A stretch of 64,000 nucleotides of DNA from positions 6,706,001 through 6,770,000 of the forward strand of contig OX335665.1 of NCBI GenBank assembly GCA_946894095.1, written 5' to 3'. The position numbers were made by a program, and so were the translations under genes. Source of the stretch: Incurvaria masculella (Eukaryota; Arthropoda; Insecta; Lepidoptera; Incurvariidae). Under the pieces are notes generated by a model. It was not told the DNA's origin. It saw only the letters and a list, made by a program, of their open reading frames with translations, and did not search any database. This document shows, piece by piece, positions 24,601 to 36,600 of the stretch (position 1 is the first letter of the stretch; every line of letters begins with the position of its first letter).

Positions 24601-27600
24601 TGGCAGCGCACTTAATTCCTTCGGGAATGCGGTGTATTGGGCTAATATCATAACGGTAGTTGTACGGTATAACATAACGGTATAATGTAACGGTAGTACT
24701 TGCTTAGTACGAAAAAGTATATTTACTTAAGTCAACCTAGGACTGGCTCTAGCGTCTGATGCTAAATACGATTTTGGTGATGACGGAAATATGTTTGATT
24801 GTTCAATCTTTGCAGTCAATGTCCGCAACGCAGATGAAGCGTTTAATAAATGTATGTAGGTATAATCTTAAACACTGTTAGTAGGAGGCATTCATTACGG
24901 GAGGAGGGACTGTAGGAGAATTCCAAATTATGAGTATACAGTCTGTGGCGAAATTGGTAGACGCAATACCCGCGAATGGTATGTTTTGCTGGTTCGGGTC
25001 CAGCCTTGCAGTATATTCGTAAAGTAGTTATTTTTACTGGGCTCTTTCTTCAATTAATGTATCCTTGCTTCACGGTCGATTATACATACATACATGTCAC
25101 ATTCCTTGGAATAAGCGACGTACCTGCTTAGTACGAAAAAGTATATTTACATAACGGTAGTTGTGTGGTTGCCATCCATGTCAGGTTGCATAAAAACAAA
25201 TCCTAAACTAAGACAGGACCTCGCTAGTCTTCCCCGATAAACCAGCTGGCGGCTACATTAACCTTGGGTGTGCGAACTCCGCGTCCGCAATCGCTTCAGT
25301 GCCATCGCACGGCGATGAGTTGGTTTTCGCTGACGCCATTGCAAACTCGCGAGCCGTTCGAATTTTCAATCAATCTATTACCTATTACTGTTAGTTTATT
25401 AGTAGATACTAGCTGAGGCACTTTCTTGAATGAATGAATAAATTCTTTATTGTGCATAAACAAAAATACAATTTCAGAGAAAACATACAGCAAAACAACA
25501 ATACTGCACAAAGGCGGACTTATCACTAAGAGTGATTTCTTCCAGTCAACCCTTGGGGTGATGAGGAAAGGCAATAGAAATATCTGTAGGTAGGTGACAC
25601 ACCAGAATTTGAAAAGAAAAAAAAAATTAACTCTATAAACATACATATATTTCTTCTAACTTTTCTAACAGTCTAACGTTTCAGGGTTCCGTACCCAAAG
25701 GGTGCCAACGGTCCGTCCGTCCGTCACACGGAACCCTATTGCAAAGCCTTCGCTGTCCGTCCGTCCGTCTGTATGTCATGAACCGTAACAGATAGGCAGC
25801 TGAAATGTTCACAGAGTGTGTATTTATTTTGCCGCTATAATAACAAATAGGTAAAAAGTCAAAATTATTCAAATACAGAAAACGTGATTTTTGTGTTAAA
25901 TCTTGGTACGGAACCCTTCGTGTGCGAGTCCGACACGCACTTGGCCGGTTTTTCGTACTAAGCAATTACGTCGCTTATTCCAAGGAATGTGATAGGTATG
26001 TGCGTATAACCGACCGTGAAGCGAGGACACTTAATTAAAGAAAGAACCCTTTCAAAAGAACTACTTTACGAATACACTGCAAGGCTGGACCCGAACCAGC
26101 AAAACATACCATTCGCGGGTATTGCGTCTACCAATTCCGCCACCTGCTGTATTATTCCGGGAGGTCACGACATTTTTGGTCACGATAAGGTAAATGGCTG
26201 AATCTGGGTTCACATGTTAGAGACCAACCCTCTGATGCTAAATATTAGGTTGGGGAAAAAGTTTCTTCGCATTTTTTAAGAAAATTCAAAACATTTTTTA
26301 ATATGGTTTATTTACATTTAACTAAAGTATGTAGGTACCATTTTGTTCGATAACTTTTTGCCATCTTGTAGGTAGGGACATGATCCCATTGCTATAGAAA
26401 TATTGGGACTTCTGATCAATATACCGCGACAAGTGGTTTTGGCAGTCCTCTCGTGATGTTAACCTGACACTGCCTAAAGAATTCTGAAGAGACCTAAACA
26501 GGTGGAAATCTGAAGGTGCAAGGTCAGGACTATACGGCGGATGCATTAACACCTCCCAGCCAAACTCTCTTAGTTTTTGCTGAGTGGCTAAAGATGTGTG
26601 AGGTCTAGCTTTATCATGATGAAAAACCACACCCCTTCTGTTGATTAATTCCGGCCGCTTTCTCTCAACTTCTTGCTTTAATCTCATCAGTTGTTCGCAG
26701 TAGAGTTCAGAATCGATGGTCCTGCCTGGTGGTAACAGCTCATAATGAATAATGCCCTTCCAATCCCGTGCCAAGTGGTTGCGTTATCTAGATTGGCTAT
26801 ATAAAATAGATGCTGGTATGTACCTGCTGATGAATATACTGATTGTCTGGAAACATGTATACCTATTAATTATACAACAATAACCAGTCGGTTTTTTAAT
26901 TAAATACTTAAATATTACTAAAGTTATATCTGTAACCTAAATCGCCTATAACTACGATTTGTTCAGTTTTTGTATTGCTAAGCAAGTATGTACTGATACT
27001 TTCATGCTTTGTCATTTGCATCCGTTTACCTTATCACATTTTTTTTTCGTCACCATAACTACTTTTCCAGGCGCCTTATCTACGTAACGCAACCACTTGG
27101 AAAAGGCAGACTGACACATTTAGCTTCAGAGGGTTGGTCTTCATCCCGTGAATCCAGTTTCAGCCATTTACGTTATCGTTACTATTTTTGTCGCGACCTC
27201 CTAGTCTATATACTCATAATATAGAATCACCTACAATCCATCCTCCCGTAATCAATGCCTCCTACTAACACAGTGTTTAAGATTATACCTACACACATTG
27301 ATTTAACTCTATACCTACGTTTCGGACATTGACTGCAAAGATTGAACATTCAAACATATTTGACAATCTAGGACTGGCTCTGGCGTCTGATCTATATTAA
27401 TAATAAATCTGAAAGGTATGTAAATGGAGTAAGTGGCTTTGTTTTCTAAGATACCGCGTCTGTAGAATTAAAATTAAAAACTAAAATGAAATTGAAGATT
27501 TTTCAAAATATTTTCTGTATGTATGTTTGTATGTTCCTCCATAACTCTTAAACCAATCATCCGAATTGGATGAAACTTAGTATACGTACATTTCACTACC

Positions 27601-30600
27601 CAGAACACAGGATAGGCTAACTATAATTCCGTTCCGCTTACGTTAAGATGTGCCTGTCATGCAAACCGGAATGCTCCGCGTGAGGTGCCGCGCCTACACC
27701 TCATTACGCGTATCGTAATCGCACTGCCGGGCTGCGAACCGAACGCATTTCGCGATGTTTTCCAACAGAACCGCCCACCGATTCACAGCAGACGCCAAAC
27801 ACTCGTAAATCTTGTAAAACACCCAAACAGTATCGGTTATTCGGACGCGTGCTGTGTTAATAAGGCCTGCGAATCGCTACCATAGAGTTATTAGGTGCTA
27901 GATGCGGCACCAGGCACCGCTCGAGACCAGTTTTTGACGGTTATAAGGAAGCGTTAGGGTTCCTTTCCTCAAAATTAACCCTTTTACCAGGGTTTCTTAA
28001 CCTTTTTGGAATCGTGGACTCCTTCCGGGATTTCGGAAATGATTACGGACCCCTTCCGAACTCACTTGAAGGGAAAGAGAACAAGGCATTTAGAAAAAAA
28101 CAGTTTATATTAATACCACACAAAAAGTAAAGATACATACATACTATGATCAAAAAGTTCCGGGAATTAATAAATTTAAAAAAATGTGTCGGATACATTT
28201 ATTTTATCACCTTCAAAATAACAACCGTCTGAAGCGATGCACATACGCCAACGCTTAACCCATTCTTCCATACACTTTTGATAGTCCGGTGAAGGAATGG
28301 CTTTCAATGCCTTCGTCGCATTTTCTTTTATTTCATTGATGCTCGAAAATCTCTTTCCACGAAGGGGTAATTTAAGTTTGGAGAACAGGAAAAAGTCACA
28401 TGGTGCCATATCCGGAGAATACGGTGCCTGTTGGATTGTATTTACAGTATGTTTGGTCAAATAATGCGCGCTTTGTCAGACGGAGCATTGGCATGGTACA
28501 AGATCCATGAGTTGTTTTGCCACAATTCCGGTCGTTTTCCACGCACAGCATCTCTCAAACGCTTAATTACGGCCAGGTAGTACTCCTTATTGACTGTTTG
28601 ACGATTTTCGAGTACGATTTCTTGAACTTTTTCGACAGTATCATCGGTAGTTGATGTTGAAGGGCGTCCACGACGAGGTGCATCGTCAACTTCTTTGAGA
28701 GCATTTTTGAACGACGAATACCACTCGTATGCTCTTGTTTTTGAGAGAGCAGTGTCCCCGTAGGCTTTTTGTAGCATTTTGAATGCATCAGCACAAGAGA
28801 TTTCGTTGGAAACACAAAACTTCAAACAAACTCTTTGTTCAATATATTTTTTCCATTTTGAAATGCGACGAACTTCAAAAACTTGATTGATATAAACAGA
28901 CGCCAAACAATTACTAATGACATTTAATATTTGACATTTGGCAGGAGTGTCAGGGAAAGGTGTACCAACCTGAGAAAAAAAATATTCGAATCGGTAAAGC
29001 GTTTTAAATTCAAACTACAAATTCCCGGAACTTATTGATCATGGTGTCCTTTTTTTTATCGATCACGCGCAGTATGTATGGTCATCATATGAAACATGGA
29101 CCCTCAACACTCATCCCACGAACCCCCAAGGATAATAAGGCCCTGGTACTAACCAAATCGCAAAGTTCGACGAGGCACCCCAAGTTAACTAACTAAGTAG
29201 TAAGTAAGTAGTCTAGGGATCAACCTATTTTCGTTAATGTCTGTTTCCTTTTTCTATACAACATACATTGCGGAAACGGTGTCCATTTCCAAACTTTTTT
29301 GACTAAATATAGAAATCTAAAAGCAAACGGAATTATTTGTTTATGCATATATGCTGCTTTTGCTTATATCTAGAAATCATTTTACTTTCAGAAAATGTGA
29401 AAAATCGACTTTATTATTATTTAAATAAATGATGGAATAAAAAAATATTACCAATCCATTATCAGTCTGGAGTTCTATTCAGACTTTCTCAGGCGTTCCA
29501 CTACATATTATTACATTAAAATTTGTTTAAATGTGCATTTGTATGGCGCGAGTAGTTGGCTAGTCCTAGCGCCTTGCATAGAGTAATAAATTGTTAGATG
29601 CGGCACCCGGCACCGCTCGATATTCCTTTTGGACGGATGTCAGTAGCATCAGGGTTCCGTTTCCGTCGAATGCAATCCTTATACGATCACTTCGTAGGAT
29701 ATAAGAAAATGTGAGGGAATTCGATCAATTCTGCACCAATCGGAAGTTGATGCTAAACATTTTACCCAGAGAGCGCTGAAGGTATGACATAAATGCTTCT
29801 GATATGGTGCAGAATTGATCGAATTCCCTCGTACATTTTCTCACATCTTGCGCCGGTTACCGCACCGTGATTTTTTTACGTGTCGGAACTCCAGAACATC
29901 GGTAGTGAGCGAATTCGTAAGAGAACTGACTGGCCGGCGATAGCGTCAGTGGGTATCACCACAGAATAAGTAATAGTGCTGTATCACTAAAACGTAGCTA
30001 CGCTGACGCTACACGGATAAGAATGGGTCGCCACTTCAGTCATTTCTCATTTCATTTCATTTCATTTATTTATTCAACTTCTGGTAGTAAAACTACACTT
30101 AGTCATGTCACAATTTGATTGATCCGCGGATTCGATCAACCAGTGAAGATGAACCCGCACAGAAACTTCACTGGTCTATAAATTATGTTTTTTTTTGTCT
30201 CTTTTTTCGTCCACATAAATGATATAACACAATTATGATGTCATACCTAAATGCTACTGCCAAACTTACATTGGTAGAACGGTCTAAAGCAAAGAACTAA
30301 GAACTAAGACGGTAATAGGGTTCCGAATCAACGTTCTCTAATGTAATTGTCCGTGCCACACTTGACCGCACGGATGGAATTCCCGAAGGTACGCCGTGAC
30401 CTTTCCGTCCAATCGAGCTTAAGTAAAACACAAATAATTTGAATGGTCGCCTCCGCCATCTTTAATTAAATTTAGTGTTAGTTCTTGGAGCGGGCTTAAC
30501 CCTGCCAGTTAGGGAAGGTGACCTACAACCTTTAAGGCGCTAGGACTAGCCAACTACTCGCGCCATACAAATGCACTTTTTAACAAATGTAATAATATGT

Positions 30601-33600
30601 AGTGAAACGCTTCAGCAAATCCAAATAGAACTCCAGACTGATAATGGATTGTTAATATTTTTTTATTCCATCATTTATTTAAATAATAATAAAAATAAAA
30701 AAGTTGATTTTTCTCATTAGAAATCTGAAAGTAATTCGATTTTTAGATATAAGCAAAAACAGCATATATGCATAAACAAAAAATTCCATTTGCTTTTAGA
30801 TTTCTACATTTAGTCAAAAAAGTTCGGAAACGGACACCGTTTCCGCAATGTATTTTGTATAGAAAAAGGAAACATACATTAACGAAAATAGGTTGATTCC
30901 TAGACAAGGAATCATATATTGTAAGAATGACACTTCTAATCGTCAGACTTAGTTAGTTAACTTGGGGTGCCTCGTCTATCTTTGCGATTTGGCTAGTACC
31001 AGGGCCTTAAGGCTGTCGTGAAGTCACAGGAAATCGAAGATTTTAAAATTGTAAGAAATGCATTATTTGTCCATTGGCCGAGGCAAATTAAGCACGGCGA
31101 CTGCCGAAATCGTCTTCCAAGCCCTAACGGTTTCCTACCCCTAAAAGTTGTCAGATTTTAATCACATTTCATTCTACATATGTCCGTTTCATTTATGTTT
31201 AGGGTTCCGTACCCATAGGTTGCCAATGGAACCCTATTACTAAGCCTCCGCTGTCCGTCCGTCCGTCCGTCTGGCTTATGAACCGTAATAGGTAGGCAGC
31301 TGAATGTTCACAGAGTGTGAATTTATTTTGCCGCTATAACAACAAATAGGTAACATAAAAAAATAATAAAATTAAAGGGGGGCCCATACAAAAAACCTGA
31401 TTTTTTTGTGTTAAATATTGTACGATGGTACGGACACCCTTCGTGTGCGAGACTGACTCGCACTTGGCCGGTTTTTTTGTAAAAATCATTTTTTTTTTCA
31501 GGAATGAAAATTCTAAAATGAAGGTAAAAAGACAACATTTTCCAGTGTTTATTAGCAAATATTTTCCAATCCAAAAGATCCATTTCGACGTTATATTTTT
31601 CACACCACCCCCCTCCCCTCAAATTCACATACATGTCCTATCATACAATCCTCATATGTCTCGGCTACATTGAACTGGATGGAAAACACGGACGATTTTC
31701 ATTGCCGCTTCGACCATCGTTTATTCATTGCGATTGTACCAAACCTGGCGGGATTAGCCAGTCTTATCGGTTGAAAATGGTCACCCATCCAGAACACAAC
31801 CGCGCTAACCAAGCTTATCGAATCGAAAGTCATCGCGCCGTTGGGCTACCGAGGCTGACAAATACATGCCAGACCTCCTTGTCCCAGTGGTCACCTAAAT
31901 TGGCGTTTACGGAACTTCGAAGTTACGTAAAAACGTCAAACTCCATACACGTTTTTACTAGAGATTCTGTGGTTTTACTTCTTCAAGCTGTCAAAGTCAA
32001 ACTCGGACTTCCGATTTGTATGAAAACGCGGGGTCGGCGTAAACGGCACCGTCGACGTATTTACGGCGACGATGTACTGTCCAATCAAACGTGAACTAGC
32101 AATGTTAGTTCGCTTAACGCCCACTGCGCGCGCTCTTCAATTTCTCCATACATTTGAAAACGCCAGTCGATCGGATTGCCGTAAACGCCAATTTAAGTGA
32201 CAAGTGGGACTAGAGTTTCAGATCCGCTATTTCGTCCGCGATTGAAATACTACCATCGTACTCACAGATAAGTTTTAGATAAAACAATATTTCCCAAATC
32301 GATGACTCGGTAAAACGAATTTGACTCACCAACAATGATAAACACATGAAAGGCGGTTAACTCTATTTTCGTTCAGATAACATCGGCGTTTGCGACGTTT
32401 TACGATCGCCCGCGGTCTACGCAACGTTCTCTAATTCGGTACCACGGAACAGAGACTAAGAAGAGAAGCCATACTACTTACTTAAGAGAGTCGTTTTGCT
32501 ATCAATTTCCCATACTGCGGGCGATAACTGTTTGCATGCTCTTAATGATTTACTAGGTCTTTGAAAATTTGGAAACAAAAACATATGGTCGAAATGTACG
32601 TATGTGTGTTTTAATTTTGGTTAATATACCCTTTAGATCGGAAAATATTGGCTAATAAACATTGGAAAAAAGTTGGCTTTTTTGCGTTCATTTGAGATTT
32701 AAAAAAAAAACAGTTATTTACGAAAATAAAAACATACGCACACGGAATGAAGCTTGTGACAAAAACTGGATTAAAATCTGACAACTTTCAGGGGTAGGGA
32801 AACGGTTAGGGCCTGGAAGACGATTTCGCTAGTTTAATGACAGTCGCCGGGCAAAATTGTGCCTTGGCCAATGGACAAAGAATGCATTTCTTAAATTTCA
32901 GATTTTAGATTTCCTGTGACTTCACGGCAGCCTTAAGGAGGTCACGGACGAATTGCGCTAAGGGTCTCGTTCACCATCGCCAAATTATCCCGATTACTAA
33001 TAAACCCAGATCATCCTTTTAAGGTGGCCCAACCCGGCGGGACTAACTCATTTGCGAGCACGCTACAAAACCGTGCTGTTGCGCTCTGGGACCATCTCTG
33101 TTTCAAAGAAAAAGACAAGCTCCGTGATGAGGAGAATGCAGGGTCGGATTTAGAGTTGTGGAGGCCCCAGGGCAACAAAGGCCCCTAATTATTATTCAAA
33201 TAATCTGGAAACGGCGGTGCATACGTTTCACAGAGACATTGAAGAGGTCCCTAAGGAAGACTGGTTGAACTGCTTTTTGCATATGTTCCAAATAATGCAA
33301 ACAATCATTTATTGTGAAAAACTATAAATGTATCACTAATGTAACACCTGGTTTTGTTTATCAGAAGCCAGAAACTTTCAGTATTCCCTAAGTGTAATTA
33401 TAAATGTTAAAAAAACACGCTGTCATAACGAAAAAATATTAAAAACTGCTAAATCGATAAATTGAACATATTTTCGTTATAAAATTAGTGCTCAACCTTT
33501 CCTTAAATAAGTAAAATGTATGTGGAGGCCCCTCTCTTGTGGAGGCCCCGGGCAGTTGCCCCGGTTGCCCTCCCTTAAATCCGGCGCTGGGAGAATGCAA

Positions 33601-36600
33601 CGTGTCCACAAAAAAGACAATGTGCATAGTGTATGATTTGGTAAGATTTACGAAAATTTTAATTAAAAAACGACTTTAAGCTAAAAGTAAATCACGACCG
33701 CTGTAGTCAAAAATCTAACAAAAATCAAATAGATTATAAATCTTGATTAAATTTGCTATATCTGATGACTAATCTTTTTAAGATGTTCTTACTTTATTAT
33801 TGCGTAAGTCAGCTCCAAAGTTATTGTATAAAACGCGCGAAAAATTCGAACTTTCGGACCTTATAACTTAGAAACCAAACACAATTTTACAATGCCAACG
33901 GTCATCAGACATCTAGTCCGATCAAATAAAGCTATTTTGAACAAACTTTGGGATCTCTGACAAGAAATATGGGCGTGATCTTCTTTCTCCGTTTGTATGG
34001 GGAGTTGAGCGGGATGGCCCACCTTAATAGTTATACAACGTTGTACAGTTGACAGTTACGAGTATACAAATGTGACCTGCACTTTCGAATTCGAGATAAT
34101 GGGAAAGTTAGTTCCCGCGTAAAATACGAAATTGGCGCGTAGGTATACTAGTATTTTTAGTGGCTGCGTGGGTTGACACATTCAATAATACAAGTTGTCC
34201 CACTGCATTTCATCCCGTGCAGATGACTAAAGGGATGTGATAACAAAAGGGATGCGCCGTTCGTGTTACGGACTCCACGCAAAACTGTAAGTGCCTTTCC
34301 TTGCATACTAGGTGGTGGGGTTAATTCCGCGCGGGTCGGTACCATCGCATTGAATTAAATATGGTCGAAGCGGCAATGAAAATTTTACTACCCAGTTCAA
34401 TGTAACCGAGCTCATAAAGGAAAGCCCTGGCATGGCACCTAATTCCTATGGACGGTTTGACGATTTGGAATAAAATTTCAACATAGCAGGCGTTCCTTTA
34501 TTTCAGATCGGTGGTAAAAAGCTATTGAACTCGCTCTGTCACTCAAATATTCTAAAAGTGTTACACAACATCCGAATATATTAATAAAACCGAAAGTAAG
34601 CCAAGCGTATCAAAAAAACTTTCCACAGATTCCGTTCATTCATGACGAAGATAGGTCGCCGCAGAGCCGTTATTATTTCGGAGATGCATTAAGAATTGAA
34701 TGAATTAATTTTAAGGATTACGCAAGATAATTAACGGTAAAAATAAATTTTCGTACTAAGCAGGTACGTCGCTTATTGCAAGGAATGTGATATGCATGTA
34801 TGTATAATCGACCGTGAAGCAAGGACACATTAATAAGGACACGACGGAATATGTTTGAATGATCAATCTTTGCAGTGAATGCGCGCAACGCAGATGAAGC
34901 GTTAAATAAATGTATGTAGGTATAATCTTAAACACTGTGTTAGTAGGAGGCATTCATTACGGGAGGAGGGACTGTAGGAGAATTCCAAATTATGGGTATA
35001 CAGCCGGTGGCGAAATTGGTAGACGCATTACCCGCGAATGGTAAGTTTTGCTGGTTCGGGTCCAGCCTTGCAGTATATTCATAAAGTAGTACTTTCCACA
35101 GGGTTATTTCTTTAATTTATGTGTCCTCGCTTCACAGCCGATCGTACATACATACATATCACAGTTTCAGTTTCAGTTTCTTTATTTCCTCCATTAGATG
35201 TATATTACACACTCGGATTCGTCTTTTTTTCCTGTCGGTTCGATTACTTCTGGCAAAGAAGAGCCGACAAGGATCTTCGTCAGGTTGGTCAATGTATTAT
35301 TTTTTTCCATTGACGCTTACAAACTAGTTTACAGTGATTGATTGATTACTACCGCTCACAAAGAACATTATTATAAGAACATTATATACATTGGTTAAGA
35401 GCAAACTCTTGACTACGATAATCCTTGGACATTCCTTGGAATAAGCGACGTACCAAAGAAAAAGGTATATTCACTTAGGTTACGTTAGTCTATTTCAATT
35501 TAAAAGCCGGATTGTATCCTAAACCTGCGGACGCCTAGTCCAGAACGCTTTCTCTGTTCCGCGGCGCAGACACGCGCAGTTGCAAATAGACCGTTTGCGC
35601 TGGCGCATATCCCTTCTATAAATAGAAGGCGACTGCGACGCTTCCACGAGGGGGGAATTCGCTGCAACGCTGCAGCGGGTGCAGCGCGTGCGTGGCCTTG
35701 AACATTTTGCATAAACAAAGGAATATTAATTGACCGATTTTCTAAAGCAGTCTTTCTCAAAGTGGGAGATAACGCCCCCCTAGGGGGCGCTCGGAGCCTA
35801 AAGGGGGGCGGTAAAAGTCCTACAGGAATAAGTTGAAGCAGTTTAGGGGGCGATGGCTGATTTGTATTTTTCTAACCAAACTACAAGATTTATCCTTTTA
35901 AATTTTCATCAATTCAAATTTAAATTGAAATGCAACTTTTTGGCCGAATATTAGTCATAAAGTTGCGTTTTATTGCTCTCAATGAAACAGTCTTGAAATG
36001 TAAATTTGAACTCATAAACTCGTGCTATATGAGTCAAGTCAAGGAGTTTTACTTAAATGAAATGTAAAGATGATAAAATGTTCTCACTGTATTTATATAT
36101 TTAATTTAATTATCCTTCCAATAGTACTGATTTTAGAATCAATGGTAATAGGTATTAAAGTTTTTTTTTTAATCCTGGTTTGTGGATATAATAATATGTA
36201 TTAGTGTATTGTATCAAATATATTAGTATATTCAATTATATGTATAAACATGTATATATTATGGTATATGTATGTTTTTGGAGTATTTTTTTTTCTTTTC
36301 AAATTTTGGTGTCACCTACCTACAGATATTTCTATTGCCTTTCCTCATCACCCCAAGGGTTGACTGGAAGAAATCACTCTTAGTGATAAGTCCGCCTATG
36401 TGCAGTATTGTTGTTTTGCTGTATGTTTTCTTTGTTATTGTATTTTTGTTTATGCACAATAAAGAATTTATTCATTTATTCATTATATATCTCATCAGTC
36501 TATGAATAAAGAATTAAATTAAAATTATTAAACGAATGATTGTAAACTAGTAAAACATTAACAGCATGTAAACAATTATCGCATGTAGCATAGATTGTGG

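Larger units (their letters stand above)
25950..27395 (-). mobile_element. Element family B, reverse copy split by nested insertions
   Basis: The left part (25950-26156) and right part (27206-27395) together are the reverse complement of the 24690-25155 element. They include the tRNA-shaped module at 26077-26149, TACAATCC and CTCCCGTAATCAATGCCTCC. Family A element 26157-27205 is inserted between them, in the sequence just beside the module's 5' end. Confidence 0.75.
31007..32936. mobile_element. TTAA-flanked TIR element, family P4, loaded with inserts
   Basis: Termini TTAAGGCTGTCGTGAAGTCA and, at the right, TGACTTCACGGCAGCCTTAA are inverted repeats. The similarity runs inward about 150 bp (TGTCCATTGGCC, CTTCCAAGCCC, AAAGTTGTCAGATTTTAATC). 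The interior holds an R300 copy (31200-31478), a SINE fragment (31650-31860) and a family D MITE (31881-32210). No transposase was found. Confidence 0.8.
34748..35465 (+). mobile_element. Element family B with both termini, split by a LINE 3' end
   Basis: The left end TCGTACTAAGCAGGTACGTC continues as the inverted repeat of the right end (about 85 bp: GACCGTGAAGC against GCTTCACAGCC). This copy therefore shows the element has long terminal inverted repeats. A family a LINE 3' end at 35162-35432 interrupts the right terminal repeat. Confidence 0.75.

Noticed and set aside
24939..25011. Functional tRNA gene
   Set aside because: U33 and A58 are replaced, the acceptor stem is weak, and all copies lie within a transposon.
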